Shown: piece after piece, positions 1-5,455 of the stretch
Numbering within the stretch: position 1 is the first letter of the stretch
Layout of the letters: every line of letters begins with the position of its first letter
Source: Loktanella sp.
GTDB taxonomy: Bacteria > Pseudomonadota > Alphaproteobacteria > Rhodobacterales > Rhodobacteraceae
Length of the DNA: 5,783 bases
Reading direction: 5' to 3'
Assembly (NCBI GenBank): GCA_003551805.1
Contig: PUNR01000281.1
Coordinates: forward strand, 1-5,783
Notes under the pieces: generated by a model
What the model was told of the DNA's origin: nothing
Database searches by the model: none
The model's input: only the letters and a program-made list of their open reading frames with translations
Program-made: the position numbers and the translations under genes

Positions 1-328
1 ACACGGAAAACAAAGCCGCCGAAAACCCGATGGTCAGGGACACCCGCGCGCCATAAACGATGCGGCTGAAAAAATCGCGCCCCAGATCATCGACGCCGAA
101 CCAATGCTGCGCCGATGGAAAGGACAGCGCATTGGGCAGAAAGGCCTGCGCTGTTGGCCCCGCACGTGTGATCCATGGCGCGAGGATCGCCATCAGGACC
201 AGCACCGCCAGCACCAGTCCGGAGGCGACGGCAGCCCGGTTTGCGCGAAACCGTCGCCATGCGGCATAAAGCGGGCTGCGCTGGCGATAGGCGGGTGCTT
301 CGGCGATCGTCAGGGTGGCATCGGTCAT
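1..328 (-). CDS. Peptide/nickel-type ABC transporter permease, OppC/DppC-like (partial, N-terminal part only)
   Basis: This is the second inner-membrane permease subunit of the importer and would pair with the OppB-like permease to form the translocation channel. The ATG at 328-326 opens a frame that stays open to the window edge, giving 109 residues starting MTDATLTIAEAP. A basic cytoplasmic stretch (about residues 15-31, with WRRFRANR) precedes a first membrane span at about 35-53 (VASGLVLAVLVLMAILAPW). Next comes the family hallmark HWFGVDDLGRDFFSRIVYGA at about 75-94, then the start of a second span. The start codon overlaps the upstream permease stop as ATGA, and GGAGGG lies 8 nt upstream, so the two permeases are probably translationally coupled. 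The window edge removes the remaining spans and the EAA loop that contacts an ATPase. The family call is firm; the substrate is unknown. Confidence 0.93.
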   Translation of the reverse strand, partial: MTDATLTIAEAPAYRQRSPLYAAWRRFRANRAAVASGLVLAVLVLMAILAPWITRAGPTAQAFLPNALSFPSAQHWFGVDDLGRDFFSRIVYGARVSLTIGFSAALFSV

Positions 329-1257
329 TGCTTGCGCCCTCCGTGTTTCATGCGTGGGTTCAGCCAGGCGTAAAGGATGTCGGAAATAAGATAGGCGAGG
401 CAGAACATCACTGTCAGCATCAGCATCAGCGCCATTTCCAGCGGGTAATCGCGCGTGCGGATGGAAGAGACGAAATAGGCACCCAGACCCGGCACGCGGA
501 ACATCGCCTCAACAAAGATCGATCCAGTGGCGGTGCCGATGAACATCGGCAGAAAAACCGTCACCATCGGGATCGCGGAATTGCGCAAGACGTGCTGATA
601 GATAATGCGCGTCTCGGACAGGCCCTTGGCCCGCAGGACGGTGACAAACGGTTTGTTCAGTGTGTCTAGCATGGCAGAGCGTGTATACCGCGCATAGGTC
701 GCCATCGGGATTGTGGCATAGGCAATAATCGGCAACACCCATCTGTCCGGCGATCCCCAGCCCGATGACGGGAACCAGTTCAGCCAGACGGCAAAGACAA
801 GGATCAGCAGCATGGAAGTGACAAAAACCGGGATCGTCAGACCCAACGTCGCCACAGCCGACGCCAGATAATCGACCCAGGTATTCCGCCGCAACGCCGC
901 AGCGATACCAAGCAGGATGCCAAGCGGCGTGCCGATCAGTACCCCCAGCCCGCCCAGCACCAGACTGGGCACCCAAGCGCGACCAAGCAATTCCAGCACT
1001 GTTTCGCCGGGGCTTTGAAACGGGATACCGAAGTCAAGCCGCACAACCCCCGCCATGTATTTAAAATATTGCATGTAGAGCGGCTGATCCAAGCCATAGC
1101 GCTCCATCAGCGTGGCGCGGACGGCGGGGGGCATCGGCATGTCACCCCCGTCAAAGGGACCACCAGGAATAGCGTGCATCATCAGAAAAATGATCATCGA
1201 CACGATGATGAAAGTGACGCCAATCGACATCAGGCGGCGCAGGATGAAACCGATCAT
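325..1257 (-). CDS. Peptide/nickel-type ABC transporter permease, OppB/DppB-like
   Basis: Inner-membrane permease subunit of 310 residues, the usual length for the family. The N-terminus (MIGFILRRLMSIGVTF) leads into a first span at about 8-29. The periplasmic loop carries the family pattern PGGPF (31-35), GLDQPLYMQY (55-64) and LDFGIPF (74-80). Further spans lie at about 96-120, 130-157, 172-190, 228-248 and 274-298. The EAA-type coupling loop (about 205-231, RAKGLSETRII then HVLRNSAIP) docks onto an ATPase in this family, and FVEAMFRVPGLG (248-259) is also typical. An in-frame ATG exists at 1344, but 1257 is preferred: AAAGGA sits 6 nt upstream, the product begins as family members do, and the longer form would run into the preceding ATPase gene. 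The gap to that gene is 25 nt, and the stop overlaps the next start as ATGA. Substrate not determinable. Confidence 0.95.
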   Translation of the reverse strand: MIGFILRRLMSIGVTFIIVSMIIFLMMHAIPGGPFDGGDMPMPPAVRATLMERYGLDQPLYMQYFKYMAGVVRLDFGIPFQSPGETVLELLGRAWVPSLVLGGLGVLIGTPLGILLGIAAALRRNTWVDYLASAVATLGLTIPVFVTSMLLILVFAVWLNWFPSSGWGSPDRWVLPIIAYATIPMATYARYTRSAMLDTLNKPFVTVLRAKGLSETRIIYQHVLRNSAIPMVTVFLPMFIGTATGSIFVEAMFRVPGLGAYFVSSIRTRDYPLEMALMLMLTVMFCLAYLISDILYAWLNPRMKHGGRKQ

Positions 1258-1282
1258 GACAGGTCCTTTGCTGTTACGAGGA

Positions 1283-2227
1283 TCATTCGACAATCGCCTC
1301 GAACTGGTGGCCGGGCGCATGGGGGACCAAGGCGGGCGTCGCATTGCGCGCTAGACCCGTTGTGGCGGCGGAGATGCGGGGGATATCGGCCTCCAACTCC
1401 TCTCGGCTGCGGAAAATGCGGGCCCGCCTATCGCGGGGGTTCAGCACCGGGATCGCGTCAAGCAGGCTGCGCGTATAGGGATGCTGGGCTGCGGCAAAGA
1501 TGCCTTCGGTCGGTGCTTCTTCGACGATGCGGCCATTGAACATAACGGCGACCTTGTCGGTGAGGGAGCGGACGACCGACAGATCATGGCTGATGAACAG
1601 GATCGACAGGCCCATTTCCTCCTGCAGGTCGCGCAGCAGGTTGATGATCTGCGCCTTGACCGACACATCCAGCGCCGAGGTCGGTTCATCCGCGATCAGC
1701 ACATCGGGGCGCAGGATCAAGGCGCGGGCAATCGCGACGCGTTGGCGCTGACCACCCGACAATTCATGCGGATAGCGTTGCCCGTAAGACCGGTGCAGGC
1801 CCACACGTTCCAGCCAGTCCAGCGCTGTCTGCGTCTGTTCGCTGGCCGATCCGATACCGTGGATATGCAACGGTTCGGCGACGATCTGCGCCAGCGTGAA
1901 CATCGGATCAAGTGCGGAATAGCTGTCCTGAAACACCACCTGCATTTTGGCGCGATAGGGTTTCAGCGCCTGTGGCGACAGGTCGGTGATATCGTGACCG
2001 CTGACCAGAATGCGGCCCGCGCTCGGTTCGGTCAGGCGCAGGGCCATCATGCCGGTCGTGGTCTTGCCCGACCCGGATTCACCGACCAGCCCGACAATGC
2101 TGTTACGCGCAACAACAAGGTTCACATCCCGCACAACGGGCAAATCGCGGTAACGGGGCAGCAAGCCGCCCCTTTCACGGATCGGATAGGTCTTGCACAA
2201 CCCGCGCAGTTCAAGGGCGGCGGTCAT
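1283..2227 (-). CDS. Peptide/nickel-type ABC transporter ATPase, OppF/DppF-like
   Basis: One of two nucleotide-binding subunits, 314 residues. Motifs in order are Walker A GESGSGKT (49-56), Q-loop Q100 in VVFQDSYSALDP, ABC signature LSGGQRQR (156-163), Walker B VLIADE with catalytic E181, D-loop SALD (184-187) and switch histidine H214 in FISHDL. All catalytic residues are intact. The HPYTRSLLDAIP stretch (249-260) is the usual start of the oligopeptide-family C-terminal extension, but the rest (REELEADIPRIS to the end) lacks the Cys-rich FHPRCP-type segment kept by its partner. The start at 2227 rather than an in-frame ATG at 2317 is supported by GGAGG 5 nt upstream and by an ATGA overlap with the preceding stop; the longer form would overlap that gene by about 90 nt and add an atypical arginine-rich leader. 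It would dimerise with the OppD-like ATPase on the cytoplasmic face. Confidence 0.95.
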   Translation of the reverse strand: MTAALELRGLCKTYPIRERGGLLPRYRDLPVVRDVNLVVARNSIVGLVGESGSGKTTTGMMALRLTEPSAGRILVSGHDITDLSPQALKPYRAKMQVVFQDSYSALDPMFTLAQIVAEPLHIHGIGSASEQTQTALDWLERVGLHRSYGQRYPHELSGGQRQRVAIARALILRPDVLIADEPTSALDVSVKAQIINLLRDLQEEMGLSILFISHDLSVVRSLTDKVAVMFNGRIVEEAPTEGIFAAAQHPYTRSLLDAIPVLNPRDRRARIFRSREELEADIPRISAATTGLARNATPALVPHAPGHQFEAIVE

Positions 2228-3201
2228 GTCAGCCTCCAGCACGCGGCCTGACGGCCATCCGCGACAGAGATCAGCGGCGGCACCTCTGCCGCGCATTGCG
2301 CATCGGCAACGGGGCAACGTGGGTGAAACGGACAGCCTGTCGGCGGGGCGGCGGGATTGGGCGAGGCACCCGGAATTTCCGTCAGCCGCGCGCGCCCGTC
2401 CGCTTGGCCGGGCATCGCGCCAAGCAGCGCCTTGGTATAGGGATGGGCGGGGCTGTCGAAAATATCCTGCACCGGGGCCTGTTCCATCACCTTGCCGCCA
2501 TACATCACAACAACGCGGTCCACGGTTTCGGCCACGACGCCCAGATCATGGGTGACCATGATCAACCCCATGCCGAATTCCTGTTGTAATTCCTTGATCA
2601 ATTGCAAAATCTGCGCCTGTACGGTGACATCCAGCGCCGTTGTCGGCTCATCCGCGAACAATATCTGCGGCTGACAGGACAGGGCCATCGCAATCATGGC
2701 ACGCTGTAACATGCCACCCGATAATTGATGCGGATAGCTGTCAAGGATCGCGGCCGCATTGCGGATCTTGACGCGTTCGAGCAGGTCTTGTGCTTCTGCC
2801 CGCGCTGCCTTTTTACTGACGTTGCGATGCACGCGGATCGTTTCGATGATCTGGTGGCCGATGGTAAAGACCGGATCGAAGGCGGTCATCGGATCCTGAA
2901 AGATCATCGCCGCCACGCGCCCGCGCATGCCGGTGATCTGCTTTTTGTCTGCCTGCATCATATCGACCCCGGCTAGCGCCAGTTTCGTCGCCGTGATCCG
3001 TGCAGGCGGGCTGCGCAGCAGGCGCAGCACGGCCATGCAGGACACCGATTTGCCTGATCCGCTTTCGCCCACGATGCCAAGGCTTTCGCCCGGATCGACA
3101 TGCAGGGTCACACCGCGGACGGCCTGCACCAGACCGTCATGCTGCGCGAAACTGACCGTCAGCTCACGGATTTCGACAAGAGGTGTAGCGGATGCGGACA
3201 A
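2224..3201 (-). CDS. Peptide/nickel-type ABC transporter ATPase, OppD/DppD-like, with C-terminal four-cysteine motif (TTG start)
   Basis: Nucleotide-binding subunit of 325 residues. Walker A GESGSGKS is at 45-52, Q-loop Q102 in MIFQDPMTAFDP, signature LSGGMLQR at 160-167, Walker B ILFADE with catalytic E185, D-loop TALD at 188-191 and switch H218 in MVTHDL. The C-terminal extension (about 253-325) contains HPYTKALLGAMP and four cysteines (290, 296, 303, 321) spaced CX5CX6CX17C around CPFHPRC. A comparable set binds a [4Fe-4S] cluster in a structurally studied DppD; that it does so here is inference. The start is TTG at 3201-3199: an in-frame TGA lies only five codons upstream (3216-3214), no ATG or GTG lies between, GAAAGG sits 8 nt before the TTG, and starting there retains the first strand VEIRELTVSF. 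It follows the binding-protein gene by 63 nt, and its stop overlaps the next ATPase start. Confidence 0.95.
   Translation of the reverse strand: MSASATPLVEIRELTVSFAQHDGLVQAVRGVTLHVDPGESLGIVGESGSGKSVSCMAVLRLLRSPPARITATKLALAGVDMMQADKKQITGMRGRVAAMIFQDPMTAFDPVFTIGHQIIETIRVHRNVSKKAARAEAQDLLERVKIRNAAAILDSYPHQLSGGMLQRAMIAMALSCQPQILFADEPTTALDVTVQAQILQLIKELQQEFGMGLIMVTHDLGVVAETVDRVVVMYGGKVMEQAPVQDIFDSPAHPYTKALLGAMPGQADGRARLTEIPGASPNPAAPPTGCPFHPRCPVADAQCAAEVPPLISVADGRQAACWRLT
2233..2237 (-). promoter_or_regulatory. Ribosome binding site of the OppF-like gene, inside the end of the OppD-like gene
   Basis: GGAGG on the minus strand lies within the last codons (Trp-Arg-Leu-Thr) of the upstream ATPase, 5 nt before the ATG at 2227. 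Together with the ATGA stop/start overlap it indicates translational coupling of the two ATPases, and it decides the 2227 start. Confidence 0.85.
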
Positions 3202-3209
3202 AGCAGGGG

Positions 3210-3215
3210 CCTTTC
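3210..3215 (-). promoter_or_regulatory. Ribosome binding site supporting the TTG start of the OppD-like gene
   Basis: GAAAGG on the minus strand, 8 nt before the TTG at 3201. It overlaps the in-frame TGA at 3216-3214 that bounds the reading frame, so initiation must occur at or after this point. Confidence 0.65.
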
Positions 3216-3224
3216 AGGAAATGG

Positions 3225-3248
3225 CCCCCCGGCGGCATCGCCGGAGGA
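3225..3248 (-). other. Intercistronic GC-rich hairpin between the binding-protein and first ATPase genes
   Basis: In the 63-nt gap after the binding-protein stop, the minus-strand RNA can form a perfect six-pair stem CCGGCG / CGCCGG (3244-3239 with 3234-3229) closed by an ATGC loop. It extends by four more pairs, two of them G-U, to 3248/3225. No U tract follows, so it is not a canonical intrinsic terminator. Hairpins in this position after binding-protein genes are known in other operons (for example malE-malF) to protect the upstream message and hold down downstream expression; that role here is inference. Confidence 0.6.
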
Positions 3249-3264
3249 GCGGGGCGGTTGGCCC

Positions 3265-4872
3265 TTAGTTTGCTTCGGTATGCGCGTAGAAGAACGGCAC
3301 AAGACGCGTCAGCGGTGTCATGCCAGCCGAATTCGGCTCTACCCCCGGACCAGACAGACGATCACTGACCGCAAACATCTGGATCGGATGAACAAGCGGC
3401 ACGATAGCGGCCGTGTCGATCAATACCTGTTCTGCCTGTTCGTAAAGTGCCAGCCGCTGTTCCCAATCGGGATGGCTGTCGGCCTCGGCCACCAAGGCAT
3501 CATATTCGGGGTTGCGGTGGTCGTGGCGGCCGCCGTTGTAGAAGATGCCGTAAAAGTTCGATGGATCGACATAATCATATTCATAAGGCGCAAGGAACAG
3601 GTTGTTCGTTTTGTTCAGCATCCCGTCCATCCAGTCCTGCAATGGCAGGATGCGGAGGTTCATTGTGATGCCCAGATGTTCTTCGAACTCAGCCTGCAGG
3701 TATTGCAACATCGGCGCGGTGATCGCACCGTTATAGCCACCCTGATCGCGATACCAGATTTCTACCTCGGGGAAGCCTTCGCCATTCGGATAACCCGCCG
3801 CAGCCAGATATTCGCGGGCGCGCTCGGGGTCGAAAACCGCTTGCGCAGCGATATCTTCGTTATAGCCGGGAAAGGATGGGGACAGCAGCGACCGCCCCGG
3901 TATGGCCAAGTTGCGCAAAACAGTAGTCGTCATTTCCTCGCGGTCAATCGCATACCAAAGCGCACGGCGCACATCGACGTTATCGAAAGGTTCGCTGTCC
4001 ATATCAAAGGCAATATAAGATACAGCAAAGATTGCGTTCTGACGGATCTGGTCAGGGAAGCGATCTTCCATGAACGGGATTTGGCCTGCGTTCAGCGGAG
4101 AAATATCAACTTCGCCAGACATGAAGGCAGGCAGACCAACTTCTGGCGCACCAAGGGCAGGGTCAATGTAAAGTGTTTCTTCCAGTCCCGGCCAAGGGCC
4201 GCGGTATTCGGGGTTGCGCACCAGTGTCATGGCATTGCTGGATTTTTCCCAGCTTTCCATCATATAGGCGCCCGATGCGGGGATGGTTTCCACGTTCGCT
4301 GCGTAATCATCCCCGAATTCTTCAACGGCATGTTCCGGCACGGCATACCAAAGCGACACGACTGACGGCAGATAGGGCTTTGGTGTTACGGTCCGCACCT
4401 CCAGCGTCAGATCGTCTGTGGCCGTGATCCCCAGCGCATCCGCACCGGCGTCACCTGCAGTGACTTCAGCCCAGCCGTCGATGGCGGCGGCAAAATCCCA
4501 ATACCAAGCGAAATCATAGCCCGAAGTTGCGGCGCGGCGCAGTGCAAAAACGTAGTCATGCGCTGTCAGCGGCTGACCGTCAGAATAGGTCAGACCATCA
4601 CGCAGGCGGAATGTCCAGGTCAGACCGTCCTCTGACTGTTCCCAGCTTTCGGCAGCCATCCCGTGTAGGTCAAATTCGTTGTCGAATGACGTCAGCGACA
4701 ACTGCAGCATTTCGGGGTACCCGGCGCGAGCATAGACCGTCTGCATGTAATCAGCGTAGGTGCCGCTGGTGCTTTCGCCCGGTGCGGTGATGTCCTGCGC
4801 TAGCGCAGGTGCCGCCAGCAGACCGGCGGCCAGGACAATCGCGGTCTGCTTCTGTCTGAAGTGATAGATCAT
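3265..4872 (-). CDS. Periplasmic substrate-binding protein of a peptide/nickel-type ABC importer (SBP_bac_5 / OppA-DppA family)
   Basis: A 535-residue periplasmic receptor that delivers ligand to the permeases encoded downstream. Residues 1-25 form a Sec signal peptide: basic N-region with R6 and K8, hydrophobic core IVLAAGLLAA, and cleavage site ALA before QD. There is no lipobox cysteine, so the mature protein should be soluble. The family signature spans about 75-113 (ESWEQSEDGLTWTF, LRDGLTYSDGQPLTAHDY). Later family segments are GAYMMESWEKSS (201-212), NVDVRRALWYAIDREEM (298-314) and DYVDPSNFYGIFYNGG (433-448) followed by NPEYDALVAEA. The frame extends upstream to 5091, but 4872 is chosen because it opens directly onto the signal peptide and has GGAGG 5 nt upstream. 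The mature N-terminus (26-60) lacks an obvious first beta strand with the common LDP-type motif. It is the first gene of the operon. Ligand not predictable. Confidence 0.95.
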   Translation of the reverse strand: MIYHFRQKQTAIVLAAGLLAAPALAQDITAPGESTSGTYADYMQTVYARAGYPEMLQLSLTSFDNEFDLHGMAAESWEQSEDGLTWTFRLRDGLTYSDGQPLTAHDYVFALRRAATSGYDFAWYWDFAAAIDGWAEVTAGDAGADALGITATDDLTLEVRTVTPKPYLPSVVSLWYAVPEHAVEEFGDDYAANVETIPASGAYMMESWEKSSNAMTLVRNPEYRGPWPGLEETLYIDPALGAPEVGLPAFMSGEVDISPLNAGQIPFMEDRFPDQIRQNAIFAVSYIAFDMDSEPFDNVDVRRALWYAIDREEMTTTVLRNLAIPGRSLLSPSFPGYNEDIAAQAVFDPERAREYLAAAGYPNGEGFPEVEIWYRDQGGYNGAITAPMLQYLQAEFEEHLGITMNLRILPLQDWMDGMLNKTNNLFLAPYEYDYVDPSNFYGIFYNGGRHDHRNPEYDALVAEADSHPDWEQRLALYEQAEQVLIDTAAIVPLVHPIQMFAVSDRLSGPGVEPNSAGMTPLTRLVPFFYAHTEAN

Positions 4873-4877
4873 GTTTT

Positions 4878-4882
4878 CCTCC
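4878..4882 (-). promoter_or_regulatory. Ribosome binding site deciding the binding-protein start
   Basis: GGAGG on the minus strand, 5 nt before the ATG at 4872. It is a full Shine-Dalgarno core and selects this start over the in-frame codon at 5091, which would put 73 unrelated residues ahead of the signal peptide. Confidence 0.85.
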
Positions 4883-4960
4883 GTGTTGAATAAGGCGCTG
4901 ACGCTCTTTTTTGGAAAATCGTACAAACTTGAACCCGCTCCACCGGGGTTTTCAGGGTCG

Positions 4961-5022
4961 CATATCTTCGCCGTTGGCGTTCTTAATGTCATATGTCTGA
5001 CATTTGATTCGCTGTATGGCAA
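4961..5022 (-). promoter_or_regulatory. Probable promoter zone of the transporter operon (exact elements unresolved)
   Basis: On the minus strand two -35-like hexamers are visible: TTGCCA (5022-5017), and ATGACA (4992-4987), which overlaps the dyad. Each matches TTGACA at five of six positions. Neither has a good TATAAT match at the ideal 16-18 nt spacing; the nearest AT-rich hexamer for the second is GATATG (4966-4961) at 20 nt. The zone is plausible because the operator candidate lies in it, but no single promoter can be assigned. Confidence 0.25.
4989..5007. promoter_or_regulatory. Candidate operator: 19-bp dyad resembling a GntR/FadR-family site
   Basis: TCATATGTCTGACATTTGA is an inverted repeat around the central T at 4998. 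Eight of nine positions pair between the half sites, including a perfect ATGTC-T-GACAT core. Many GntR-family (FCD-type) regulators bind TNGTNNNACNA-like dyads of this form, and such regulators often control uptake operons. The site lies 117-135 bp upstream of the binding-protein start, near possible core promoter elements. The regulator is not in the window, so its identity is inference. Confidence 0.55.
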
Positions 5023-5142
5023 GGAGTTTGTTACTAAAGCATCATCGGCGCACGCCGGTTTATCCCAAGTATCGTCAGCCCATCGTCTCATGGTTCAAAA
5101 CAGTAAAACCCGCAGACGAGCGCGGACAGGACGCCGCAGGAT

Positions 5143-5167
5143 GGAACAATTCTGCATCGCTCAGGTT
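5143..5167 (+). promoter_or_regulatory. Candidate ECF-sigma-type promoter for the small membrane-protein gene
   Basis: GGAAC (5143-5147), a 16-nt spacer, then GGTT (5164-5167). This resembles the GGAAC-N16/17-CGTT promoter of the alphaproteobacterial general stress sigma factor EcfG, with one mismatch in the -10. Transcription would begin around 5173-5176, just ahead of the ribosome binding site at 5184 and the ATG at 5196, which is sensible geometry. Many Rhodobacterales lack EcfG, so another ECF sigma factor or coincidence is possible. Confidence 0.35.
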
Positions 5168-5183
5168 GCTTTTTTAACTAGCT

Positions 5184-5188
5184 GAGGA
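5184..5188 (+). promoter_or_regulatory. Ribosome binding site of the small membrane-protein gene
   Basis: GAGGA lies 7 nt before the ATG at 5196. This is a good Shine-Dalgarno match and the main support for the short frame being translated. Confidence 0.7.
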
Positions 5189-5195
5189 AACCGAC

Positions 5196-5402
5196 ATGAA
5201 AAAACAGGACGCAGAAACCACACCAAAACCGACAGCAGGCATGCCGCGCAGTCTGTTCTACGCGATGATCCCGATCGGTTTTATACTCCTTGTCGTCGCG
5301 CTGCTCATCCTCGGCTTTTGGACGAGAGAAACGACAGAACCGCCCGGAGGCGCTGGCGAGGAACCAACTGTCCCCGCAAACCAGGCTGTGACTGAACCTT
5401 AA
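5196..5402 (+). CDS. Small single-span membrane protein, function unknown
   Basis: A 68-residue protein not recognised as a named family. Residues 1-18 are hydrophilic with three Lys and one Arg. Residues 19-42 (SLFYAMIPIGFILLVVALLILGFW) form one strong membrane span. Residues 43-68 are a tail rich in Pro, Thr and Glu with several acidic residues and no Lys. The positive-inside rule suggests a cytoplasmic N-terminus and periplasmic tail; there is no signal-peptidase site or lipobox. Coding is supported by the ribosome binding site, the well-formed span and codon usage in keeping with its neighbours. It is transcribed away from the transporter operon and shares only the intergenic region with it, so a functional link is not implied. 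Its stop lies about ten bases from the inferred end of an insertion sequence, so any former downstream neighbour has been displaced. The product could be a small stress or envelope protein; that is speculation. Confidence 0.7.
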   Translation: MKKQDAETTPKPTAGMPRSLFYAMIPIGFILLVVALLILGFWTRETTEPPGGAGEEPTVPANQAVTEP

Positions 5403-5411
5403 AACTAGTCC

Positions 5412-5430
5412 GGTTCATCGGGAAAGTTGC
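5412..5430. repeat. Putative terminal inverted repeat of the IS6-family element
   Basis: It shares GGTTC at its outer end and AAAGTT further in with the IS257-type terminus recalled from the family, about 12 of 17 positions. Only one end is visible, so pairing cannot be confirmed. Confidence 0.4.
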
Positions 5431-5455
5431 TTTAGTTCACCCAATTCACTAGTAC

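Larger units (their letters stand above)
4873..5195. other. Divergent intergenic region between the transporter operon and the small membrane-protein gene
   Basis: This is 323 bp with no convincing gene on either strand; frames crossing it are extensions or shadows of neighbours. It should carry the promoter of the transporter operon (leftward) and of the small plus-strand gene (rightward). It contains the dyad at 4989-5007, an ECF-like promoter candidate at 5143-5167 and the two flanking ribosome binding sites. ATCGTC occurs twice at 11-nt spacing (5071 and 5082), which may be chance. Confidence 0.8.

Noticed and set aside
1481..2251. A 256-codon plus-strand frame opposite the OppF-like gene
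   Set aside because: It is antisense to an ATPase with all motifs intact, and the translation is His/Gln/Asp-rich, as expected from a reversed coding frame.
3100..4365. A 421-codon open frame on the plus strand opposite the binding-protein gene
   Set aside because: It lies antisense to a gene with clear family motifs and signal peptide, its translation is rich in His/Arg with no recognisable domain, and it has no supporting ribosome binding site. It is a shadow frame of GC-biased coding DNA.
4893..4913. Possible plus-strand terminator (GCG-CTGA-CGC followed by six T)
   Set aside because: The stem is only three solid pairs, and no plus-strand transcript is expected to end there, just ahead of the oppositely oriented binding-protein gene.
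5046..5057. Palindrome CGGCG-CA-CGCCG in the intergenic region
   Set aside because: The loop is too short for a stable RNA hairpin, no U tract follows, and short GC palindromes are common at this base composition.
4873..5091. N-terminal extension of the binding protein up to 5091
   Set aside because: It would place 73 unrelated residues before a well-formed signal peptide, and the ATG at 4872 has a strong Shine-Dalgarno. The stretch also contains the operator candidate.
5404..5453. ACTAGT occurring twice (5404-5409 and 5448-5453) as a possible target duplication
   Set aside because: Only six bases, both copies are on the same side of the transposase, and the second falls inside the inferred element, so they cannot be the 8-bp flanking duplication.
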